Part shown: piece after piece, positions 11,735-23,155 of the stretch
Layout: every line of letters begins with the position of its first letter
How positions within the stretch are numbered: the stretch's first letter is position 1
NCBI GenBank assembly: GCA_030549495.1
Contig: JAUIRK010000903.1
Coordinates: 682,001 to 746,000, forward strand
Length of the DNA: 64,000 nucleotides
Source of the DNA: Nectonema munidae
Lineage: Eukaryota > Nematomorpha > Nectonematoida > Nectonematidae
Direction of reading: 5' to 3'
The notes under the pieces: model-generated
Seen by the model: only the letters and a program-made list of their open reading frames with translations
The model's database searches: none
What the model was told of the DNA's origin: nothing
Position numbers and translations under genes: made by a program

Positions 11735-13540
11735 TAAAACCGATAAAATATAATATCGAGATGGGAAATATTTTTTGTACTTTATTACAATCTTTATAAG
11801 ACAAAATTTTATTGATGCATCGCTTGGATAATTTTCTACATCAATAGAAGGGCTATACTCACCTTTATAAGAATAAGCATATAATCTTGTTTGAAAATGG
11901 TAAAAAAAAACACAAAGCCCGATGTGTTGAACAACGAATCTCGAGAACCGATCCTATATTTTACTGATATTTACTTGATCAAACTTGATTAATTTTCAAA
12001 ATCTTTAGTAAGCCTTTGAGAATGTATAAATAACACAAGCATAAATTTTTATTTTTTTTTATAAAATTAAAATACTACAAACTTGATAACTTTTATGTTA
12101 ATTTTAAGAGTTAATTGTTTGCTGTTATCGAAATAAGACGTCATCATACATATTAACATTTTATAATCAATAAGGGGAGAGAAGCCTACATGAAGCAAAA
12201 CAAAATAGCGTTACAAAAAGTGAATAAAAAATGACAGCAATAAAATTCCTTTGTTGAGAAAACAACTAAAAAATACCCTCTCACCTTAATTGACACACTC
12301 CTCACTGAAGGTATTTGGTTTTGCTATGTTATTACTTAATTAGTATAAGTATTAGCTCTTGTTCATTTCATAATCGGTGAATTCATGTTTTTTAGGATAT
12401 TGATTTTTCTAGCAACAAGACCACACAGCCGTTCATGTTCCTATACTAGCTGCAAAAATTGTTGAACCATGCGCCTATTATATTCTGTCATAAATTAATA
12501 ATGTTAAGACTTTTTTTAAATCTCAATGAATATTCCTTCAAAGAAAGCATTGCTATATGACAAAAAATGAATTGAAAAAGGAACGGATGGAAATATGTAA
12601 AATGAAGAAATTTATAGGATAGGATTATCAGTTGTCAATGCTTTTGTTAGACATGATGGTTTGATTGTTTATTCTTAAACTACAACTCACATGTCTTTAG
12701 ATGTTATTTTGTTACAATTTTCAAATTTTATTTCACTCATTTTATAAATGATAAGTTTAGATTATAAAAAAAATAATCAAAAAATATTTTCGTTGATTAA
12801 TTCGTTGCATTGATAATTATGAAAAATATAGGTAAAGTGCTAAAGGATGATTTGTTTGAAATAAAAAGAATTAAACAAAAAAAGTACAGCTTCAAACAAA
12901 TTTATTTTTAAGCAAAACGAATTTTCGACTCAAGGAGTCTTTACCAAGTTAAAATACTTAATGTAGTGGAAGTTAAATGTTTTTAAGCTTAGCATTTAAC
13001 TTCCATAACTGAAAAAATACTCACTTGGAATAGATGTTGCTATTACACATGACCATTTTTGTGAAACACAAGCAAGATTATGGAATTTATATTTATTACT
13101 GGACACTATCAGAGGAATCTATATTTAAAGGCCTCATATTATTTATGGTAAGTTTTCTTAACTTGATCAGTTAAATATTGTACATCAATTTCTTTTTCTA
13201 CTTCATCTTTTCAATGTATATAATTCAAACAAAATTGTGTGTCTAACAAACATGTCCACAATATTTATTAAAGTTATATCACTTGAAATAATTCATTAAA
13301 TTAATCATCAAATACTTTTTAAATTATTTTAAAGATTTTTTTCTAATAAATATAGTTCCACGGTTATATCTATGCATAAATTTAACAGTTGTTAATTTGA
13401 AAAGAAGTCATGACAGTTGATAGTTTAAAATAACCGTTTCACAGTTGACATACATAATGTTGAATAATTTTTTCTAACTATACTATAAAATTGATGTCAA
13501 TGTCAAAGATTCAAAAATGATGTGATGTCTCTCAAAAAAG
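11735..13540. other. Non-coding sequence, nothing recognised
   Basis: AT-rich sequence with no exon-like or transposon-like structure that could be supported. Confidence 0.3.
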
Positions 13541-13544
13541 AAAG

Positions 13545-14260
13545 TCGGATATGATGTATGATAGACCGAGTTTTTGGATCAAAGGTAAGGTTCGTAGCAA
13601 AACACGCGAGATGGCATGCCACACGAATGTATAAGGTTTAACGCTATACACATAAAACACAATGAAGGAGTGTATTGTGAAGGGAAAGAATGTGGGATTA
13701 ACTTTTGAAATGAAATACTTATGGTAAGAGACGCCACACGAAAGAAAAATGTTAATAACATGACAATACTACACAAACAAGAATACTTTGATGCAGGTGC
13801 TGAACACAAATGACAACGTGAGCGCATGCATACACGCGCTGAGATAGAGATAAAGACGGGAGCGATTCAAAGAATCAGAGTTGAGGGATCGTTAAAGCAA
13901 AACCGAGGCAAAGAGATTAGGCATAAAAAACGCCATAAACCCTTTTTACAAAGTCTCGGAAAGAGAATTACAACTTTTTGCGTAGATAATTCTACGCATA
14001 CACGTGAAAACGGGTGTGTCAAAAACAAATAGATAGAGATAAAAAAATTTAAACACGATTGCAACACTCTTCTCACTCACAGACACGAACTCATGCATTT
14101 TCATGAGTTACTTGTACAATTATTCTTGTTATCAATTTTTAGACTTACGCGCCATTATCACATCCTCATAAAGACAACCTCATACGCACATTAGGAGTGC
14201 AAATGGCTTCGCTTGAGAATATCCAGACACACATCAAGCAAAGAAGAAAAATTATGCGCT
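13545..14260. other. GC-richer patch with small unrecognised frames
   Basis: This 0.7-kb patch is visibly richer in G+C than its flanks. It carries small frames on both strands (13579-13827 -, 13826-14032 +, 13867-14076 -). None resembles a protein family. It may be an old repeat. Confidence 0.25.
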
Positions 14261-15580
14261 TTTAATTACGAAAACTTCTTGATTATTAGCGATGGAAAAA
14301 ATTGTAAACATTTTCGAAATGACACATTTTGAATAAAAATTTAAATGCCAACATTGATAACCTGAAAATGTGTCAGCCCAGAATTGAAAAGTTCAGGTGG
14401 GAAATAGATGAATGACACTAAGGTTGAGACTTTTAGTAGTTTTTGGAATAGCTCATTTACAGTATTTACCTTAACCTACATTAAAAGTAGCCAGGCATTT
14501 TTTTTTAGAATTTTGATATATTAAACAAAATTCAGCTTAACAAATTTTTAAGATTTATTGCTTTTTATCTTTTTAATGAGTTCTATAGAACTTAAGGCAT
14601 ACTATTTTTATTTTATAAAACAGTCGTTTTTTCATTGGGCTCTTGACCCTTAAATGCAGACACAATTTTCCATACATTGCAGTATATTATGAAGTAAACT
14701 CTTTAAAAGACTATTATAGCAAAACATTTTTCATTTCATATGTATTTTGTAGAATACAAAATACTCTTGTGAATTTTTTGAAAAGATTTTTCGAGTAAAA
14801 AAATTTTGGGAAAATTGAAAAGAATTTAGCCTTCGTTTTTGAGAGTAAAAATCTTATCTTTGATATTTTTGTCAAAGAAGGTTTTAAAGATTTATTTTTT
14901 CTAGATTTCGCCACAAAATTTGCACTGATTTTTTAGACGAAATTAATAAACGACGTACTTTTCCTTTTATTTATATTCTCGGACTCCGTGTATATTTTCC
15001 ATAGAATTTTCGTTTGATTAACCTGTTAACGATTAGAATAATCAGATGATATCTAGTATAAAGCAGATTTGTATTAAAAAGCATTAATAAAAGCAGACGA
15101 TTCACATTTTTGTAAAGTCGACATATGTCGACTGTGGTCGATAACCGGTTAATAAACATTCTATGTTGCTTGAAATACCTTTTAGTATTTTCACGGTACC
15201 TTTACCTTTTAGTAAAGATTCCATATTAGAATGATTGAATAAAGGGCTTGGATATTTTTAAAAGCAAAATATCAAATTCAAAAAAAAATTAAGAAAAAAG
15301 ACAGAGAATGCAGGATGATTTATCGACTGTTGATTTTGTATACTAAAGATAATAAGGTATCGCTTATATTTTTTCCTTTTTTTTTGAAATTAAATATTTT
15401 GTATTATTTTTCTTTTATTTAATATATGATTATATATGATTTCAGGCGTAAACTGAGTCTCAAAGGACGCTGTGACTTAAAATAATTATTTGATAAAAAA
15501 AAATATCTATTTTAAGTTGAGTGACAATTAGCAAAAAGGACTTGAAATACAGTTTTGTATTTTTTGAATAAAGTAAAACA
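14260..15580. other. AT-rich sequence, nothing recognised
   Basis: No supported gene or element was found. Confidence 0.25.
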
Positions 15581-15704
15581 TGTCCGATAGGTCTTTTGGG
15601 ACCAATGTTATGCTCAAGCGTTTTTTGGTGTACAGAATGTACACATTAAAATTTTTGAATGTAGAACTACCAATACTCTCTGAGACCCTCATATACGTCT
15701 AGGG

Positions 15705-16193
15705 CAGTGGTTCACAAACTTTTTTATCCCGTTCCCCCCTTTTTAGTCACTTATTTACCTGTGGACCCCTACAACTGAATAGTTTGAGCCAACAAAATTA
15801 ATCAAAGATTTTTATGCAAAAAATGATTGTAGTCATCTGATTAAATCGTATGCTTATTCATATGAAATCAAAGAAATCGTAAAGCCTGACATAACATGTG
15901 AATAAATTTTTTTTCAATTAAAATATAAATTTTTCAAAAATATTGAAACTAATAAAAAGCATATATAAACATTCAAAATATAAAACTTTAGAAAAGGGAA
16001 GAAAATATTTATTTAAAAAAGCTCTAAATATATATATTTATATTGATTTGGAAAATAGAAATATATTAAAGGAGATTCAGCATAAGTAGTTTGAAGTAGA
16101 ATTTCCATGAACCCCTTCAAATTCTTCCATGGACCCCTTCAAATTCTTCCATGGACCTCTAGGGGTCCATGGACCCCCGGTTGGGAACCACTG
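15705..16193. mobile_element. hAT MITE with perfect 8-bp target duplication
   Basis: The left end CAGTGGTTCACAAACTTTTT and the right end read in reverse, CAGTGGTTCCCAACCGG, are Charlie/Buster-like hAT TIRs. The flanks GTCTAGGG at 15697-15704 and 16194-16201 are identical. Near the right end a 24-bp unit containing CCCCTTCAAATTCTTCCATG is tandemly repeated, followed by a GGGTCCATGGACCC palindrome. No coding capacity. It inserted into the 5' part of piggyBac element 1. Confidence 0.9.
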
Positions 16194-16474
16194 GTCTAGG
16201 GGTTTTATGCAGATGAATAATTTCAAAAAAAAAGATTCATCTTTGTTTTAAAAAATTTAACTTCATTCAAAAAATGGTGTACAAATTGTACACATAGTGG
16301 ACTTCGTTTATTGATCATCCCTATGATATTTTTCAATCGCTATGTTAAAAATATGCTTTATCATAAATAATGATCATTATGAGTTATTCAAACATAAATG
16401 TCAAACAGATGCAGCATAATTCAGTATGAAACTTCAACATCTTTTTCTTTTTGATAATACATTCCCTTCACTGA

Positions 16475-17735
16475 TATGGAGAAAAAAAGAATTTCGTATA
16501 AAAATGCTTGTGCTTTGTTTTATCTTTGTCAAAAAGGATGATGATCTTTTCGAGTTGAAAAGTCAAGGGTCGAACCAAGAAGAAAATAATGATTGAGACT
16601 TATTGAAGATGAAGATATCGAAGGTTCTGATAAAAATTTTGAAGGCGAAGAAGGAAATATCGAAGCATTTGTTGAAAGTTCTAATGATTCTAGTATCATA
16701 TTAATTCTTACTCAACCATCTAAAATTTTGTGTTCAACAATTACTGAAAAAGATACTTTCAAGTTTTTTTTACAATGATGAAATGTTTCTTCATATCTTG
16801 CGCTACACCAATCGCAAAGTAAGCGATCTTCGCTATCATTTCATGAAAACTTCCAATGAAAAAAAATTCCTTTATATATGTCAAATTTTGATCAAGATGA
16901 AGTTGAAGCTTGCTTTGCTACAATAATTAGAGCTGTTGTTGATAGAGATAATATGGGTAATCTACAAGAGCTATAGGCTGTGAAAGATAGTAACCCCTTT
17001 TACCGTGCTACGATGAACTTGTTTCATTTTAAATTTTTCCTCCGCTGTTTGAGATTCGATAACTTCAGAAATAGGAAACAAAGAATTGAATTAAATAAAC
17101 TAACTATTTATGCCGTTTTTATCTTCCAAAAAGCTCAATCACAGTTGATGAGCAGCTTGTAAGTTACAGGGACAAAATTTCTCGAAAAACATACATGCCA
17201 AGCAAGCCTCGTAAATATGGGATCAAGATTTTTTGGCATGTGAATCTTCAACGGGTTATGCAAAAAGGTTTTTCTTCAAGTGTTGTTTTCAAATTAGTCT
17301 TTTTTCAAAACTGGTCGAGATAGTCTGCTATTTCTCTTCGTATGGCCTTGCTTTGCGTTTACTTAAAGAAAACTTGACCTTATTTGGAACTATGAACAAA
17401 ACAAGTAAAGAAATTACCGACATCTTAAAAAAACATCTCCTTTATTTACTACTACGTCAGTCTAAGATCATAAAAACTGTATTTAACTTCTTTGTTATGT
17501 ACCCATAAAAATAGAATGGCTCTTATTTTAAGTTCCTCTCATTTTAATGTTGATATCTTAAACCGTGTTGACAAAAAACCTAACATTATACTGGAGTACA
17601 ATAAAAATAAAGGAAGAGTAGACTTGATAGATTCAATACTTGAAGAATTCACCACCAAAAGGAAGACTGTAAGATGGACTATGTTGATAAATTACAATAT
17701 AATGACATTTCTTGGAATAACGCTTTTATTTTGAT
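16475..17735 (+). pseudogene. piggyBac transposase 1, decayed
   Basis: Pieces in several + frames follow family order. There is an N-terminal MEKKRISYKNACALFYLC, then an acidic stretch (IEDEDIEGSDKNFEGEEG). Next come NPFYRATMNLFHFKFFLRC with LRFDNFRNRK, a segment with TYMPSKPRKYG, and finally VDLIDSILEEFTTKRKT with RWTMLINYN, the C-terminal part of the DDE domain. Stops and frame changes break it in several places, so it cannot encode a working enzyme. Confidence 0.7.
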
Positions 17736-17929
17736 GTTAAAAAATGGATATACCTTTTTTGCATAAAATTCAAACAAATGAAATCGAATTTTTTTAATAC
17801 ATTTTAATAAAAATTTTAAATAAATGTTTCTTTTAAACGTCAAATTTTGGTTTGAATTTAAATGACCAACAACTAATTACTTGTCTTATGGTTGCCAACT
17901 ATTCTTTATTCAAAAAGACAATCACTTCT

Positions 17930-18180
17930 TGATGGCCTTGCCTAAATGTTGCAAAATAGGAGTTGAAGTCGATATCTAAGAAAATTTAGCAGTTGGAGTG
18001 GGAGTCGGTATCTAATAAAATTTAGTATTTTGAAATATGAAAAAAACTTTTATCTATGTAAGCACATGAACTGACCTTCTCTAGTCAAAGTCGGAAGCGA
18101 AGAGTTGGTGCTAAATTTATTAAGTTTTCAAGTATTTGGAGTCGTAGCTGGATTTTTTGAGTACTTAGAGTTGCATATTT
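17930..18180. mobile_element. MITE copy related to 8.2 kb
   Basis: It shares GAGTCGGTATCTAATAAAAT, GAGTTGGTGCTAAATTTAT and GTATTTGGAGTCG with 8325-8450 in the same order. The ends are less clear than in the first copy. Confidence 0.45.
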
Positions 18181-18184
18181 TTTT

Positions 18185-19875
18185 TCGAACGTAGGGTTGC
18201 CAGATATCCTGATTTTCCAGGATTGTCCAGGTATGCTCAGCGCTTAACAACACAATCTTAGAGGGTTTAGAAGCCCTCTAAACGAAAGGAGATTGGAAAA
18301 TTTTGCTCCGAATGTGATGGTTAGTCTTTTTTTAGTATAAAAACTTATTTTTTAATTTCAAACTATATTTTTCATATTAATTAATTTTCAAAGAAATACA
18401 AAATTTTGTTCTCGATTTTTTTCAATGCCATTATTGCCCGGTTGAAGAGTGTGAAAATCTGGCTATTATAATTCCGCAACAGTATGTGTCCTTTGTTGAA
18501 GTTATAAAGGAAGCTTATTATTCTTAATTTTTGTCATTAATATTTTTTTATTCAAGTAGGAAATAATCGATACCATTTTATCTACCCAATCTTCACCTTT
18601 TCTAGGTTGGACTATACATACCGTAATTTTTGCATAAAATTGAAACAAATGAAATCGCCATTTTTAATGTTAACTATATTCAAAGTCAGGTTTGAATGTT
18701 TGCGATTTTATATATATAAAAACGTTTAAGCATATTTTACAAGATTTCTTTGACGAAAATTTAGTTTAAGTATTCTTGTAAACTTTGTCCAATTTGTAGA
18801 AATTTTTGCTATTTTGAAATTATGAAATTGAAATAGAAGATAAAATAATGACTTCTCGATTGATTTACTTTTGCTAACAAAGAAAATGTTAAAACTCCCA
18901 AAAATAAAGTGTTTTTCCAGTCAAAATCGTCATGCAGTAAATGATATACCCTTCAAAAGAAGAAAATTTCCTAATTATGACATATTTAAAAATGGTTTTT
19001 AAATTCTTACAGCATTGACCCATAATGAAAGGAAGTCAAAAATTTAAAATAGACCAAACAAAAAACAGATTTCTAACCGATAAAAAATCAGATACAAATA
19101 TTCTTTAATTTGAAGAATTCATGTACATAGAATTTGTTGAAGAGTAAAGGATACAAATTAACTCAAATATAAAAAAATTCTGAGCAAATATGAATGACAA
19201 AAATAAACATTTACTATTTTCCTCAAATTATATACATGTATGTGTGCTTTGTGTAAGTTTTGAGAGAGTTAACCCTTATTTCCCTTATTAACATTAATTA
19301 ATCACACACACAAAAATGTAATATTTTCAATGAAAATTATTTAAAGTTATTCACATAATATAAAATTACACTTTCGTAACGCTTTTAGGCAGAATTGAAA
19401 ACAACGTGGCAAGAGTTTGTTTAAATTATGTTACGTAATTGAAAAGACTAACATGGGAATAGTATTCAAAAACATGAGATTTTAGGAGTTTAGTGAATAT
19501 ATAGTGTAAATTTGTAAATTTTAGCACATCAACAGTTAAGTTGCTCTTATAAATCAGTTTCTAGAAAATAAAAAATAAAATAATGCAAAAGAGAATACTT
19601 CTGTGGATAATTGAAAGTAATGGTTGTTCTAATATTAGAGGTCTAAAACTAAATCAACCAATATGTATAATGACATTTATATATCTTGAATTTCATAATT
19701 TTAGCTTTTTTTTTTAAATTTCCGCCACACTTCTTCTAAAAATTTTGACCAGTACAGACAGACAAAGATATAACAATTAATATATTCTTTTCATTTTTTA
19801 TGAATACAAATTTTAAAAAAATTAATTTTGCTTAAATAACTGCATACTTAGAACAAATTTCTAAAAATAAAACGT
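18185..19875. other. Non-coding sequence; possible MITE near 18190-18480
   Basis: GTTGCCAGATATCC near 18195 and AATCTGGCTATTAT with GCAAC near 18455-18480 could be inverted ends of a small element, but the match is weak. The rest is unremarkable AT-rich sequence. Confidence 0.2.
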
Positions 19876-19880
19876 TCGAG

Positions 19881-20000
19881 CAGTGCTTCTGAAACTTTTT
19901 TACCCTAGGGCGCACCAATGGAATAACTGAAACTTTGGGGCGCACCATTGAGATTGATAGAGAAAAATCGGTAATAAAAATAATACGTTTAAGTAATAAT
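19881..20000. mobile_element. hAT terminal fragment
   Basis: CAGTGCTTCTGAAAC followed by a GGGCGCACCA repeat has the form of a hAT left end. No partner end was found, so this is a truncated copy next to piggyBac element 2. Confidence 0.4.
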
Positions 20001-20019
20001 AATTAATTAATATAATTTC

Positions 20020-20720
20020 GCCCATTAAATGCAAGCTTATGTTTTTATGTCTCAAAAATTAAAATTACGTGGAGAATTTGATTATTGTTGTGATGGCGAT
20101 GTTTATTTTTGTAAGTGGAATGATAATTCTGAAGTTTTAATTGGTAGCAACTTTATAGGACATAGTCCTCTTGGTACATCATTCAGAAGAATTAAAAAAC
20201 AAGAAAGCTTTACTATAAAAAACACAACTTAATTAAAATTTATAATTTGGGTATGGGAGGAGTAGACGTTTTTGATCGTCTTTTATCCTCATATAGGCAA
20301 ATGATTCGGGAAAAAAATGGTACTGGCCTTTGTTTGTACATTCTTTGAATGTATCAATAGTTTCTGCTTGGTTGTTTTATTGCAAGTTGCACTCTAAAGA
20401 AAAATTGTCTCACTTAGAATTTAGAAGAAGCATTACTTTATGTTTACTAAATACGAAACATCTTAAAAATAAAAATGGAAAAAAAGTAGACTTACCACCA
20501 GATATACGATTTGATGACATCGATTACACTAAAGTTTATACTACTCAAGGAAGATGTAAAGTTTGTTTAAAAAATACACGTATAATGTGTTCTAAGTGCC
20601 AAATTCGATTCATGCTGATAAAGGCTCTACGTGTTTTGATTTATATCATAAAAAATAAACTTTTTTTTTATTTTCAATATTGAACTAATCCTTACAGTGT
20701 TCCCACATGGGAACATTCGT
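20020..20720 (+). pseudogene. piggyBac transposase 2 (PGBD2/3-like), 3' part
   Basis: The first frame (20029-20232) gives the central region, YVFMSQKLKLRGEFDYCC. A second frame carries GMGGVDVFDRLLSSYR and LPPDIRFDDIDYTK, ending in a cysteine-rich tail GRCKVCLKNTRIMCSKCQ. That tail matches the C-terminal zinc-binding region of PGBD2/3-type piggyBac proteins. The N-terminal half is missing. Just downstream is a TGTTCCCA-CA-TGGGAACA palindrome at 20698-20715, probably within the element's 3' terminal region. Confidence 0.7.
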
Positions 20721-21640
20721 ATAAATTCAAACTAATTTCTAGAAAAAAAAATTGAGGAGTGAATTCTATCCTTTTTATATAAAATAAAATCAAAAAAATG
20801 TACTTGTATTTTATGAGTGGCATTAATATAGGATATTTTAGATATTAGAAAGTTAAAACATTTCCAATCTTTTTACTTATAAATATCTCTTATTTCGAAA
20901 AGACAATACAAAAATATGATGTTATTGTCTAAAATGATATGAAAAAAGTAAAATTATTCATGTTGCATAAGATTTGAAAAGACAAAAAGTACATTCGAAC
21001 CAAGTTACCTAAATTAATATTTTTATCAAAGCAAAGCTATAAACTCTTCTGTTAGGAAAACTGGCTTATTGAAGGCAGAGATAAAAATCATTTTAAAAAA
21101 GCTGTGCCTGAATCTATGTCATAAATTGTATATTAATTCACTAAATAATCTCTACAAATATTATCGATATCATCTACTCAGTTCCTCAATATATGAGTAA
21201 ATTATTCAACGATTATATTCAAAGAAGATATTTGAATTTAGATTTAAAAATTTTATTTTCTCTCAATATATTATTGTTTTATTTATGTGTAACTAGAAAT
21301 CCAAAAATGTTAAGAATTTATATATAAAAATTGAAGAAAATTTAAAAGAATTATAATATCAGAAAGTAAAAAATATTTTAAAAATATAATGTATAAAAAT
21401 TTTAAATTACTTATGTCATTCATTTTTAAATAAGCCCGAATTTATATAAAAAGATTAAAAAAGGAGTAAAATTTTTAAATGTAACAATTAAATTTTAGTC
21501 AAATAAAGAAAAAATAAAACCCAAAATAGTCTTGATATAATTTTACTATATGCCTAATCAAATCTTTGGAATAGATTAAACATCGTTTGTTAATAACATT
21601 TCTTAAACTATCCAAATATTTTGGGTGTTGATAAAATATT
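20720..21640. other. AT-rich sequence, nothing recognised
   Basis: No supported feature between piggyBac elements 2 and 3. Confidence 0.3.
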
Positions 21641-22723
21641 CGCCCTTATGCGCATATGCGCCCTACTGCGCACTGATGTATTTTTAACCCTTGGTAAACA
21701 GATGGGGTCCATTAGGACCCTAGTTAGTTTTTATACTCAAGTATTTTTTCAATTTTTTTTTAATTATTAATATTCTCTGTATTTTATCATTTGTGGTTCA
21801 TGAATATTTACAAGTAATAATATCTTGATCAAATTAATTTTCTAAAGAATAATACTCAATAGTACTACTCTGCGGTTCTTATTGACCCCATCAGTTTTGC
21901 GTGTTTTTCACTTAATTTTGTATTTTTTATGAACGTATTCAAAATTTTTGATTTTTTTAAGGATTAAAGACTCAACATAATTTGAGAAATAAATATTTTT
22001 TTAATAATATTATTTTTTACGTAATTTATTATTGATTTTTTTCAATAAAATATTTTAATTTTATATGTATTGTTTTTTTGATTAACCTTTATTCTGTTTA
22101 GATAAAAAAAAGTTTATAACTGTTTTATAAAAGCGTTTATGTTCAATTCTAAAAAGCCTCTCTTTGATAATAAAGACGATATTGATGAGGAAGAATATGA
22201 TGGAGGAGTAGAGAGTGATATATCTGATACTGAAGATTATGAAATAAATAATGATAAAAGCAATGCAGCGAGTGATAATAGTGACAACAGTTTTATTCTT
22301 GATCAAGATGTAAATTTTGTTATGGGTAAAGACAAATCAACTCAATGGTGTACTGAAGCACCTAGATATAGACGTAATGTTGTTCAAAATCTGCTTCGGG
22401 AAAGAGAAGGCGTGAATGAAAATGTGTCTGGCTAGTGCTACATTTACCCACTTTCTTACCGATGAAATATTGAATCTCATTGTTGAAGCAACTAATGAAA
22501 AAGGAAAAGCAATTTATGCTAAAGAATGGAAAGTTACTGATTATGTTAAAATGATGGTATGGATAGGGTTTCATCTTAGATCAGGAGTGGATAAAGATTC
22601 ATTCAAACCTATAACTGAATTATTCAGTAATAAAACAGGACCAGCAATCTATCGTGCTACAATGAGTCGTGATAAATTCAAACAAATAAAACAGTGTATA
22701 AGATTTGACAAAATGTCATCACG

Positions 22724-23155
22724 CGGTCTTACTTTTAACCCAAACTCTCCCAAACTCTGTGTCTTACTTTTTACCCAAACTCACCCAAACTATATTTTTA
22801 TTTTTTCTTATTTTTTGAAATAGTGACAGGGTGTTTTATGCAAGGGAAGTAGAAACTTCCATATCTGCACTGATGAACTTTTTATAAGTCGATGGCATCG
22901 CTAGGATTCGAACTCAAAGGCTTTGGATTCGTAGGCGACGCCTCTACCTATCAGCCCACCAGCCCAAATTATATTTCTATAAGACTAGATTTTTTAGTTA
23001 AATTTTGAACAATCTATTTAGAAGCTATAACAGTAACCCTAAAAATGCAATAAAATATTCTATAATGATAGTTTAGTTTTAATGGAAGAAAAAATAAAAT
23101 CGAGTTTGAGTGAGTTTGGGAGAGTTTGGGTGAGTTTGGGTAAAAAGTTAGACCC
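22724..23155. mobile_element. Foldback MITE with 10-bp target duplication, carrying a SINE
   Basis: The TIRs are CGGTCTTACTTTTAACCC on the left and, read in reverse, GGGTCTAACTTTTTACCC on the right. Repeated ACCCAAACTC units follow in both arms. TGTCATCACG occurs at 22714-22723 and 23156-23165, an exact 10-bp duplication of piggyBac sequence. That length suits a Mutator-like (8-11 bp) better than a hAT or piggyBac mechanism. The interior holds a tRNA-like sequence in reverse orientation. Confidence 0.75.
22825..22972 (-). mobile_element. tRNA-like SINE head inside the MITE
   Basis: Read on the - strand, TGGGCTGATAGGTAGAGGC (A-box type, near 22943-22965) and GAGTTCGAATCCT (B-box, near 22903-22915) are spaced as in a tRNA promoter. 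The downstream part has TTCATCAGTGC and AAACACCCTG, echoing the tails of the other SINEs here. It is not a clean cloverleaf, so a tRNA-derived SINE is likelier than a functional tRNA gene. Confidence 0.6.

Larger units (their letters stand above)
15584..17745 (+). mobile_element. piggyBac element 1 (PGBD4-like), decayed, carrying a hAT MITE
   Basis: The coding remnants at about 16470-17735 belong to a piggyBac transposase. The upstream part (from about 15584) looks like its 5' terminal region: it has a GGTCttttGGGACC near-palindrome and two 17-bp palindromes of form GTGTAC-5nt-GTACAC at 15628-15644 and 16277-16293. A hAT MITE lies between them. Exact ends and TTAA sites were not pinned down. 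Confidence 0.6.

Noticed and set aside
13579-14076. Overlapping frames on both strands as a gene
   Set aside because: Low-complexity, no family features; overlapping opposite frames suggest chance openness in a GC-richer patch.
22890-22970. Functional tRNA gene on the - strand
   Set aside because: The A and B boxes fit, but arms do not pair cleanly and it lies inside a MITE with SINE-like tail, so a SINE is likelier.
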